Below, piece after piece: positions 24,260 through 30,877 of a stretch of 64,000 nucleotides of DNA (its first letter is position 1; each line of letters starts with the position of its first letter). This stretch comes from JBEVOS01 sp044226655. Its GTDB lineage: Bacteria; Pseudomonadota; Alphaproteobacteria; Caulobacterales; Aquidulcibacteraceae. Under the pieces are notes generated by a model that had not been told where the DNA came from, ran no database searches, and saw nothing but the letters and a program-made list of their open reading frames with translations. The translations under genes and the position numbers were made by a program. The stretch covers positions 1,178,001 through 1,242,000 of the forward strand of contig JBGAGO010000001.1 in the NCBI GenBank assembly GCA_044226655.1, written 5' to 3'.

Positions 24260-25179
24260 AGCCCTTCATGCGCTTCGATCGCTGCGTCGCGGATGACGCT
24301 GCGCATCCATGCGTTCAGCGGATCGTTGGTGCGCAGATGATCCCAGACCAGCGCAACGCGCAGGCTGATATCCGGCAAGGGCGGCTCGATCATCACCAGA
24401 TCGAACGCATCGACGAAGCGCCGCGCGAACGCGCGTGAGACGGTCGTCACCAGATCGGTGGCGGCCACAGCCGCGAGCGTGGCCATGAAATGCGGGCTGA
24501 CGAAAGCGATGCGGCGGCGCACGCCATGGGCTGCGAGCGCCGCATCGATCTCGCTCTGACCGTCGCCAAAAATCGAGATCGCCGCATGTTCGACTTCGCC
24601 GTAATCTTCGAGACGCCAGCGCTGCTTGGCGCGCGGATGGCCGCGGCGCAGCACGAGCGCGAGGCGATCGTCCGCCAGCACCTCCGTCATCGCGCCGGGC
24701 GCGAGGGGGGTCGTCGAAAGCGCGAAAGTGAAATCGGTTGCGCCAGATTGCATGCGGGAGGTGATGGCGCCGTCGAGCGGTTCGAACCGCAGGTCCACGC
24801 CCGGCGCTTCGCGCGCGAGCCGCTGCATAATCGCCGGCCCATAGAGGATGGTTTGCGTATCCACGCTGGCGATGCGGACGATGCGCTGCGCGAGGCGCGG
24901 ATCGAAATCCGGGGCGCGAAACACGCGCTTGACCTCGGTGAGCGCCGGCGCAAGGCGCGCGGCGATGTCCTGCGCCTTGGGCGTCAGCACCAATCCGCCC
25001 GCGCCGCGCACCAGCAGGGGATCGTCCAGCAGGTCGCGCAGCCGCCCCAGCGCCCGGCTCATCGCCGGCTGCGAAAGGCCGACATCCTCAGCCGCGCGCG
25101 TCACGTTGCGGCGGCGCAGCAGGGCGTCCAGCGCCGGCAGCAGGTTGAGGTCGAGCCCCGATAAATTCACCTCACGCAT
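24256..25179 (-). CDS. LysR-family transcriptional regulator
   Basis: A 307-residue regulator: winged HTH LDALLRRRNVTRAAEDVGLSQPAMSRAL, the linker helix, then a substrate-binding periplasmic-protein-like domain (RIVRIASVDTQTILYGPAIM). The sequence is of the NodD/NahR-like branch that begins with NLSGLDLNLL. It is divergent from an NAD(P)-dependent oxidoreductase gene with a 23-bp palindrome between them, so it probably controls that gene and itself. ATG at 25179 is chosen; one 12 nt upstream is also possible. Confidence 0.9.
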   Translation of the reverse strand: MREVNLSGLDLNLLPALDALLRRRNVTRAAEDVGLSQPAMSRALGRLRDLLDDPLLVRGAGGLVLTPKAQDIAARLAPALTEVKRVFRAPDFDPRLAQRIVRIASVDTQTILYGPAIMQRLAREAPGVDLRFEPLDGAITSRMQSGATDFTFALSTTPLAPGAMTEVLADDRLALVLRRGHPRAKQRWRLEDYGEVEHAAISIFGDGQSEIDAALAAHGVRRRIAFVSPHFMATLAAVAATDLVTTVSRAFARRFVDAFDLVMIEPPLPDISLRVALVWDHLRTNDPLNAWMRSVIRDAAIEAHEGL

Positions 25180-25188
25180 GGCGCATAT

Positions 25189-25211
25189 CATAACTATGCA
25201 TTTTAGTTATG
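25189..25211. promoter_or_regulatory. Palindromic LysR-type operator in a divergent promoter
   Basis: Perfect 8-bp arms CATAACTA and TAGTTATG are separated by TGCATTT. The site lies 10 nt from the regulator start and 45 nt from the oxidoreductase start, in an AT-rich island within GC-rich DNA. It has the T-N11-A form expected of LysR boxes. Confidence 0.75.
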
Positions 25212-25255
25212 CCTAGGCCCGCCCTAGCCTCAGATCACGGAATGAGGAGATCGAT

Positions 25256-26200
25256 ATGACCAAGCCGATCGTAATTTTGGGCTACGGCCCGGTGGGCAAG
25301 GCGGCGGCGGATTTGTTGCGCAAGCGGGGCGACAGCGTCCGCATCGCCCAGCGCAGCGCGCCGGCGGATCTGCCCCAGGGGGCGGAATTCGTGCGCTGCG
25401 ATGTGACGGATGCGGCGTCGCTTCAAGCCGCCGTCGCGGGAGCCGGGCAGGTGGTGGCGACTTTCGGCTTCGCCTATGACGGCGCGATCTGGCGCGAGAT
25501 GTGGCCGCGCGCGATGCACAATCTGATCGCCGCCTGCGAAACCGCCAATGCGCGCCTCGTCTTCTTCGACAATCTCTACATGTATGGCCCGCAAGCGGGG
25601 CCGCTGACGGAAGAGACGCCGCTCAACCCGGTCGGCCGCAAACCCAAGGCGCGCGCGGAGGCGACGCGCATCTGGCTCGCGGCGCGCGATCGCGTGAAGA
25701 TCGCCGCGTTGCGCGCGCCGGATTTCTACGGGCCCGGCGTTGGCAATTCGCATATCGGCGATGTCGGCTTCGGCCTCCTGGCGCAGGGCAAAGCCGCCAC
25801 GCTGATCGCGCCGCCCGATACGCCGCACGATTTCGCCTACGTGCCCGATCTGGGCGCCAACATCGTGACATTGCTCGATGCGCCGGACAGCGATTACGGC
25901 CAGGTTTGGCTGAGCCCCTGTGCGCCGACGCGCACGCCGCGCGAAATCTTGAAGCTCGGCGCCGACGCGCTGGGCGTGAAGCTGCGCATCACGGCCTTGC
26001 CGCTGTCGCTCTTGCCGGTGGCCGCGGTGTTCGCGCCCTTCCTGCGCGAGGTCAACGAAATGCGCTTCACCTTCGACCGGCCGTATTATGTCGACTCCAG
26101 CAAATGGACTCGCCGCTTCGGCGGCGCGCCGACGCCGTTCGAAATCGGCGCGCCGGCGACGGCCTTGTCGTTCGCGCCAGCGCAGGCGCGGGCGGCCTGA
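25256..26200 (+). CDS. NAD(P)-dependent epimerase/dehydratase-family oxidoreductase (extended SDR)
   Basis: A 314-residue extended short-chain dehydrogenase. The N-terminal dinucleotide motif is VILGYGPVGKAAADLL; this G-x-G-x-x-G form differs from the classic T-G-x-x-G of SDRs. The active-site region FFDNLYMYGP holds a tyrosine, but the expected YxxxK is not obvious. GAGGAG precedes the ATG at 25256. The divergent LysR regulator suggests substrate-induced expression. Possible substrates are sugars or small aldehydes; I cannot tell which. Confidence 0.8.
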   Translation: MTKPIVILGYGPVGKAAADLLRKRGDSVRIAQRSAPADLPQGAEFVRCDVTDAASLQAAVAGAGQVVATFGFAYDGAIWREMWPRAMHNLIAACETANARLVFFDNLYMYGPQAGPLTEETPLNPVGRKPKARAEATRIWLAARDRVKIAALRAPDFYGPGVGNSHIGDVGFGLLAQGKAATLIAPPDTPHDFAYVPDLGANIVTLLDAPDSDYGQVWLSPCAPTRTPREILKLGADALGVKLRITALPLSLLPVAAVFAPFLREVNEMRFTFDRPYYVDSSKWTRRFGGAPTPFEIGAPATALSFAPAQARAA

Positions 26201-26201
26201 G

Positions 26202-26822
26202 CTAGCCGCTGCGGCGCATCGTGCCGAGCCGGAGGCCGAACACGATGCCCGCCGCGCGCACCGCGCCCGTCACCGCCAGCGCGGCGATGAGCGGCGCCTG
26301 CGGCGCGGTCGTCAGGTGCGCCGCGATCAGATAAGCCGCGCCGCCGGCGAAGGCGGCGGTGACGTAAAGCTCGGTCTCGGGCGAAAACACGATCGGCGTG
26401 CGATTGGCGAGCACATCGCGCAAGATGCCCCCGCCCGCCGCGCCGATCGCGGCGAGAAACACGCACACGATGGCGTCGAACTGCATCGCACTCACGCGCT
26501 GCATGCCCGTTGCGGTAAAGACCGCGAGCCCAACCGCGTCGGCCCAGATCAACGCGGCGCGCGGCGGCTTCATCACGCGCGCCAGCAAAAACGCCGCGAG
26601 CCCCGCGCCGCCCGCGATCCAGAGCAGCACAGGCGTTTCGATCCAGCGCACCGGCGCATGTCCGATCACGAGATCGACGATCGTGCCGCCGCCCAATCCC
26701 GTCGCAATCGCGAGAAAGAGCGCGCCGACCAGATCGAAGCGCTCTTCGTCGGCCGCCAGCGCGCCCGAGGCGGCGAACACCGCCGTGCCGATGAGCGAAA
26801 GGAAAGCGAGCGTCGAATCCAT
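26202..26822 (-). CDS. TRIC-like (YadS/UPF0126) membrane channel protein
   Basis: A 206-residue inner-membrane protein with two repeats of three helices plus a seventh, matching the bacterial TRIC cation-channel family formerly UPF0126. Both halves show the glycine-rich signature: ATGLGGGTIVDLVIG and AIGAAGGGILRDVLANRTP, the latter with conserved R-D-V. Start MDSTLAFLSLIGTAVFAASGALAA. Bacterial homologues conduct K+ and Na+; the physiological role is uncertain. It ends 2 nt from the stop of the upstream convergent gene. Confidence 0.88.
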   Translation of the reverse strand: MDSTLAFLSLIGTAVFAASGALAADEERFDLVGALFLAIATGLGGGTIVDLVIGHAPVRWIETPVLLWIAGGAGLAAFLLARVMKPPRAALIWADAVGLAVFTATGMQRVSAMQFDAIVCVFLAAIGAAGGGILRDVLANRTPIVFSPETELYVTAAFAGGAAYLIAAHLTTAPQAPLIAALAVTGAVRAAGIVFGLRLGTMRRSG

Positions 26823-26920
26823 GCGCCGAGTGTATAGGGGCCGCGTCGCGCTCCGATAGCGCGCGGGCGGCGGTTTCATTCCCGCATCAAGACGCGCTAG
26901 TGTTCGGAGAAAATTCGGGG

Positions 26921-27436
26921 ATGGACATGAAACGCGTTTTGATTGCTGCGGCTTTGGCGCTGACCGGCTGTTCGCCGTCGACGGGAACGATGCAAGGGGC
27001 GGCGCCGACTCCGGCGGAAACCGGCGCGACACTTGCAGAATCCGCGTCAGCGGAAGGCCCGCCGCCCAGCGCGAACGGCGCGCCGCCCGGCGCGGAGGCC
27101 GTCATCAAGGCCTGGGCGACACAACAATATGGCGCCAACCTCTTGGGCGATCCGACGATCTTCTACGGCGATTTCAACGGCGATGGCGCGGCCGATGCGC
27201 TCGCGTGGGCGGATTATGCAACCGGCGGAACGAGCGCGAATCACGGTGTCGCGCTGTTCCGAAACGACAGCGGCCGCATGACCTTCGTGCGCACGGTCGA
27301 CGATGTGTACGGCATGGAGCCGCGCGATGCCCATTTCTCCAACGGCCGCATCACGCTGACGACATCGACTGTCGGGCCAAACGATCCGCTGTGCTGCCCC
27401 ACGCAGCCGCATCAATGGACCATTCGGACCAATTGA
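26921..27436 (+). CDS. Putative lipoprotein with an FG-GAP-like segment
   Basis: A 171-residue protein with lipobox LTGC near residue 18 after MKRVLIAAALA, so a predicted outer- or inner-membrane lipoprotein. A 50-residue alanine/proline-rich linker leads to a domain with FYGDFNGDGAADALAWADY, a DxNxDGxxD calcium-binding pattern like FG-GAP/VCBS repeats. A cysteine pair (DPLCCP) lies near the end. The ATG at 26921 or the one at 26927 could start it. No named family recognised. Confidence 0.7.
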   Translation: MDMKRVLIAAALALTGCSPSTGTMQGAAPTPAETGATLAESASAEGPPPSANGAPPGAEAVIKAWATQQYGANLLGDPTIFYGDFNGDGAADALAWADYATGGTSANHGVALFRNDSGRMTFVRTVDDVYGMEPRDAHFSNGRITLTTSTVGPNDPLCCPTQPHQWTIRTN

Positions 27437-27450
27437 ACCGCGGCGCGCGT

Positions 27451-27608
27451 CCTTCCCCCCTTGTGGGGGAAGGTGGATCGGCGCGGAGCGCCGAGACGGA
27501 TGAGGGGTGACGGCGCATCGTTCAAAAACGCAGCGCTGACACCCCTCACCCAGGTTGAGATGCGGTTTCGTTGTGCTTGGCGCGCCCTCTCCCACAAGGG
27601 GAGAGGGA
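27451..27608 (+). repeat. GC-rich palindrome-bounded intergenic repeat, family C, copy 1
   Basis: The left end CCTTCCCCCCTTGTGGGGGA is a hairpin, followed by AGGTGGATCGGCGCGGAGCG and GAGACGGATGAGGGGTG. ACACCCCTCACCC returns on the right, and the terminal hairpin is CCCTCTCCCACAAGGGGAGA-like. It fills the gap between two convergent genes, 15 nt after one stop and 24 nt from the other. The copy at 51411-51552 is the closest relative. Confidence 0.88.
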
Positions 27609-27631
27609 CGAGGCGCGCTGCAAGGCGACGT

Positions 27632-28093
27632 TCACATTCCGTCCGGCCATTTGTCGGAGCCGGCGAGCGCCGTTCCCGTTTCGAGCAGGCTTTTCAAGCT
27701 TGCGATTACGCCTGGCCAGCCTTGCGAAACGGCGTCGATCAGCTTGGCGCCCGGCGCATCCATTTCGTGCGTAAGCGTCAGCTTCACGCCCATCTCGTGC
27801 GGTTCGATTTCATAAGTGAGGCGCGACGGGCCTTCGGCTTTGAATTCCGGAAGGAACTGATTTTCCCACGTCAGCACCAGACGGCGCGGCGGATCGCTTT
27901 CGAGAATTTCGCCGGCGTCCGCGACGCGCCCGTCGGGTATCATCGCCTTCCACGAGGCGCCGGCCTTCCACGCGCTCACCTGATGCGTGCCGGACCAATA
28001 TTGCCGCGTGAACTCCGGCAAGGTGAGCGCGTCCCAGAGCTTCTGCGGCGTGGTGCGAATGTACGTCACGTAGACGAAGCGGCTTTGGCTCAT
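27632..28093 (-). CDS. SRPBCC (AHSA1-like) protein, second of a tandem pair
   Basis: A 153-residue START-like ligand-binding fold of the AHSA1 (activator of Hsp90 ATPase homologue) group. The N-terminal strand is FVYVTYIRTTPQKLWDALT, the middle has WKAMIPDGRVADAGEILE, and the C-terminal helix GWPGVIASLKSLLETG closes the cavity. It is clearly a duplicate of the upstream SRPBCC protein, with which it overlaps by 4 nt. Downstream of an ArsR repressor, such proteins are often linked to stress or small-molecule response, but the ligand is unknown. Confidence 0.88.
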   Translation of the reverse strand: MSQSRFVYVTYIRTTPQKLWDALTLPEFTRQYWSGTHQVSAWKAGASWKAMIPDGRVADAGEILESDPPRRLVLTWENQFLPEFKAEGPSRLTYEIEPHEMGVKLTLTHEMDAPGAKLIDAVSQGWPGVIASLKSLLETGTALAGSDKWPDGM

Positions 28094-28572
28094 GCCTGCG
28101 CCTCCGGCTGCGGTTTCGATTGGATGTAGGGCACCCAGACCGAGCCGGTTTCGAGGAAGCTCTTCAGGTTGGAGAGGATACGCGGCCAGCCGCCGGACAC
28201 CGCCTCGATCAGCTTGGCGTGCGCGACGCCGCTTTCATGCGTGATCGTGAGCTTCACGGTCTCGCCGAACACTTCGAGCGCGTAGGTGCAGACCGCATCG
28301 CCCTCGGCCTTCAACTCCGGGCGCCATTGATGGCGCCACCGCAGGACGAGCTTGTTCGGCGGATCGGCTTCGAGCACCTCGCCATCGTCCGTCACAAGGC
28401 CTTTGTCGTTGACCATTCTCCACGGCGCGCCCTTTTCCCACGCACTTTCGAGCGCCATGCCGAACCAATATTGCCGGATGAATTCCGGATCGGTCAGCGC
28501 GCGCCACAATCTCTCGGGCGTGGTGTGGATGTAGGTCACGTACACGAAGCGGCTTTGCACTTGCTCACTCAT
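28090..28572 (-). CDS. SRPBCC (AHSA1-like) protein, first of a tandem pair
   Basis: A 160-residue AHSA1-type SRPBCC protein: FVYVTYIHTTPERLWRALTDPEFIRQYWFG start region, central WRMVNDKGLVTDDGEVLEA, and the C-terminal GGWPRILSNLKSFLETG helix. Many positions are identical to the next gene, showing local tandem duplication followed by divergence. The gene overlaps the ArsR gene by 8 nt and the next SRPBCC gene by 4 nt, so the three are one operon. Confidence 0.88.
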   Translation of the reverse strand: MSEQVQSRFVYVTYIHTTPERLWRALTDPEFIRQYWFGMALESAWEKGAPWRMVNDKGLVTDDGEVLEADPPNKLVLRWRHQWRPELKAEGDAVCTYALEVFGETVKLTITHESGVAHAKLIEAVSGGWPRILSNLKSFLETGSVWVPYIQSKPQPEAQA

Positions 28573-28879
28573 CTTCCAACGCCTTCTTCAACGCGCTGAT
28601 CGCTCTGAGGCGCCCGCGCTCAAACTTGGCGATCCAGCGATCGCCGATCTCGTGAATGGGCACGGGGTTGAGATAGTGCAGCTTCTCGCGTCCGCTCTTC
28701 ACGGTCGCGACGAGATTGGCCTCTTCAAGCAAGGCCAGGTGTTTCGAGACCGCCTGACGCGACATCTCGAGCCCTTCGCACAGCTCTCCCAAGGTCTGAC
28801 CGTTCTTGGCGTAAAGCCTGTCCAGCAGCGCGCGGCGGCTGGGATCGGCGAGCGCCTTGAACACCGCATCCATGCTCAT
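28565..28879 (-). CDS. ArsR-family repressor of the SRPBCC operon
   Basis: A 104-residue winged-helix regulator: MDAVFKALADPSRRALLDRLY, then the HTH TLGELCEGLEMSRQAVSKHLALLEEANLV and the wing VKSGREKLHYLNPVPI. One cysteine is present, but no paired metal-ligand motif, so it belongs to the YdhE/SdpR-like non-metal ArsR group that commonly travels with AHSA1-type SRPBCC genes. The start at 28879 is chosen; an ATG 6 nt later is equally possible. A perfect palindrome lies 16 nt upstream. Confidence 0.9.
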   Translation of the reverse strand: MSMDAVFKALADPSRRALLDRLYAKNGQTLGELCEGLEMSRQAVSKHLALLEEANLVATVKSGREKLHYLNPVPIHEIGDRWIAKFERGRLRAISALKKALEDE

Positions 28880-28894
28880 TCCGATCTCATATAT

Positions 28895-28910
28895 GCAACT
28901 AAATAGTTGC
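28895..28910. promoter_or_regulatory. Palindromic ArsR operator
   Basis: Perfect 7-bp arms GCAACTA and TAGTTGC flank AA. The site sits 16 nt upstream of the ArsR start in an AT-rich patch that also supplies the likely -10 box. It is a natural target for autoregulation of the ArsR-SRPBCC operon. Confidence 0.78.
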
Positions 28911-28930
28911 ACGTCAAGACGCGCTTTTCG

Positions 28931-29066
28931 TACCGCCGGCTTCCAGCCGGCAGAGAGCGGCATTTGCTCTGGAGCCCGGCGCGCAGCTTTGCTGCGGCCG
29001 GGGCGCGTGAGCCTGTCGTGCGGTTGAATAGGCGTCGTTGGTTCTGCCGGCTGGAAGCCGGCTGTA
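28931..29066. repeat. Long-spaced family D palindromic pair
   Basis: A left unit TACCGCCGGCTTCCAGCC at 28931 and its inverted partner CTGCCGGCTGGAAGCC at about 29045 enclose 88 nt, instead of the 5-11 nt seen in the copies at 10191 and 33331. The right unit ends 4 nt before the prs stop codon. The enclosed DNA has no coding signal. Confidence 0.85.
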
Positions 29067-29069
29067 CGA

Positions 29070-30014
29070 TTATTCGAACAGGACGCTGACGCTTTCGTCG
29101 TTGGCGATGCGCCAGATGGCGTCGCCGATCAGCGCGGCGACGGAGACGGCGCGGATTTTCTTTGCGCCGCGCGCCGCCTCGCTCAGCGGAATCGAATCGG
29201 TGATCACCAATTCCTTGAGCGCGCTTTCCTGCACGCGCTTGGCCGCGCCATTGGAAAGCACGCCGTGCGTCGAATAGGCCGACACGCTCTTGGCGCCTTG
29301 TTCCAGCAAAGCGGCCGCCGCGTTGCAGAGCGTGCCGCCGCCATCGATGATGTCATCGACCAGAAGACAATCGCGGCCCTCGACGTCGCCGATGATGTTC
29401 ATCACCTCGCTGACGCCGGCTTTCTCGCGCCGTTTGTCGACGATGGCGAGGTCCGAGCCCAGACGGTTCGCCAGCGCGCGCGCGCGGATGACGCCGCCGA
29501 CATCGGGCGAGACGATCATCAGATCGCCGGTCTTGGCGCCGTAGCGGGCCTGCACATCGGCCTCGATCACCGGCGTGGCGAAGAGATTGTCGGTCGGGAT
29601 ATCGAAGAAGCCCTGAATCTGGCCCGCGTGCAGTTCAAGCGTGAGCACGCGGTCGGCGCCGGCCTTCTCGATGAGGTTCGCCACCAGCTTGGCCGAGATC
29701 GGCGTGCGCCCGCCGACTTTGCGGTCCTGCCGTCCATAGCCGTAATAGGGGATCACCGCTGTGATGCGCTTGGCCGAGGCGCGCACCAGCGCATCGATGC
29801 CGATCAGCAATTCCATCAGATTGTCGTTGGCGGGGTAGGACGTCGATTGGATGATGAACACGTCCTGGCCGCGCACGTTCTCGGCGATGCGGACGAAAAT
29901 TTCATTGTCCTTGAAGCGCTTGAATTCGGCATCCGACAGCGGCGTGTCGAGATGTTCGGCGATGGCGCGCGCAAGAGGCTGATTCGAGTTGCCGCTGATC
30001 AGCTTCATGGCCAT
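29070..30014 (-). CDS. prs: Ribose-phosphate pyrophosphokinase (PRPP synthetase)
   Basis: Makes PRPP from ribose 5-phosphate and ATP for nucleotide, histidine and tryptophan synthesis. The 314-residue length is normal. Seen are the N-terminal KLISGNSNQPLARAIAEHL, the ATP-binding IPYYGYGRQDRK, the HAGQIQGFFDIPTDNL segment, the flexible loop DKRREKAG and the PRPP loop LLVDDIIDGGGT. It is a class I enzyme. The ATG at 30008 is a possible alternative start. It is transcribed in the same direction as pgeF, 104 nt away. Confidence 0.97.
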   Translation of the reverse strand: MAMKLISGNSNQPLARAIAEHLDTPLSDAEFKRFKDNEIFVRIAENVRGQDVFIIQSTSYPANDNLMELLIGIDALVRASAKRITAVIPYYGYGRQDRKVGGRTPISAKLVANLIEKAGADRVLTLELHAGQIQGFFDIPTDNLFATPVIEADVQARYGAKTGDLMIVSPDVGGVIRARALANRLGSDLAIVDKRREKAGVSEVMNIIGDVEGRDCLLVDDIIDGGGTLCNAAAALLEQGAKSVSAYSTHGVLSNGAAKRVQESALKELVITDSIPLSEAARGAKKIRAVSVAALIGDAIWRIANDESVSVLFE

Positions 30015-30118
30015 GCCCCGGTTTTACCGGCGCTCCTCTACCCCATCGCCCGAGTCGTTCAACGGGGTTTGTGACATTTGTGTAGCGCGGCGGCGCGCGC
30101 GTGTCGTCGGCGCAACGA

Positions 30119-30877
30119 TCAGGGCAGGACGATCGCCGCGCAATTCCGTCCGTAATCGCCTTCGCCGCGTTTGACGGCGCGGCGATTGCTGAAAAAGCGG
30201 GCTTCGTCGGCGCAGGTGTCCGCGCCGAGCGATCGCACCTGCGCGGCGCCGGCCCGTTCGAGCCGTGCGGCGCAATAGCCGGGCAGGTCGAACAGGCGCC
30301 GGTCGCCATCGCCGGCGCGGAAGAAGCGTGCGGCGTGCGAGTCGTCCGCAACAAAGCGCGCCTCGAATTCGGGACCGACCTCGTAGCTCGCCTGCTGGAT
30401 CGTCGGTCCGATGGCGCAGACGATGTCGCGCGCGCCGGCGCCGCGCATGGCGGCGAGCGTCGCTTCGAGCACGCCGGCGAGCGCGCCTTTCCAGCCCGCA
30501 TGCGCCGCGCCGATCACGCCGGCTTTCACATCCGCGAACAGCACCGGCGCGCAATCGGCGGAGAGCACGCCAAGCGCGAGGCCGCGCGCGGTCGTGACGA
30601 TGCCGTCGAGCGGCGGCCAAGGTCCCGGCCAGGGCGCATCGATCACGCGCACGTCCGCCGAATGCACTTGATGCATGGAGACAAAGCGGTCCCGCGCCAC
30701 GCCCATCGCCGCGGCGATGCGGGCGCGGTTTTCGGCGACGTGGGCGGGCTGGTCGTTCGAGCCGGGTCCGGCGTTCAAGCTGGCGTAGAGGCCGGTTGAG
30801 ACGCCGCCCTGGCGCCCGAAGAAGGCGTGACGCGCGCCGGCGAGCGCATCGGCTTCAAGGAAGGGCGGCGCGCTCAT
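30119..30877 (-). CDS. pgeF: Peptidoglycan editing factor PgeF (laccase-domain, YfiH family)
   Basis: A 252-residue protein of the former polyphenol oxidase/laccase-domain family. YfiH in Escherichia coli clears L-Ser-containing UDP-MurNAc so that D/L-Ala is used correctly in peptidoglycan. The metal-binding motifs are present: MHQVHSADV, SADCAPVLFAD and IGAAHAGWKGALAGV. Its start overlaps the stop of the fused methyltransferase gene by 4 nt, in the lgt-methyltransferase-pgeF order that I know from alphaproteobacteria. Confidence 0.93.
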   Translation of the reverse strand: MSAPPFLEADALAGARHAFFGRQGGVSTGLYASLNAGPGSNDQPAHVAENRARIAAAMGVARDRFVSMHQVHSADVRVIDAPWPGPWPPLDGIVTTARGLALGVLSADCAPVLFADVKAGVIGAAHAGWKGALAGVLEATLAAMRGAGARDIVCAIGPTIQQASYEVGPEFEARFVADDSHAARFFRAGDGDRRLFDLPGYCAARLERAGAAQVRSLGADTCADEARFFSNRRAVKRGEGDYGRNCAAIVLP

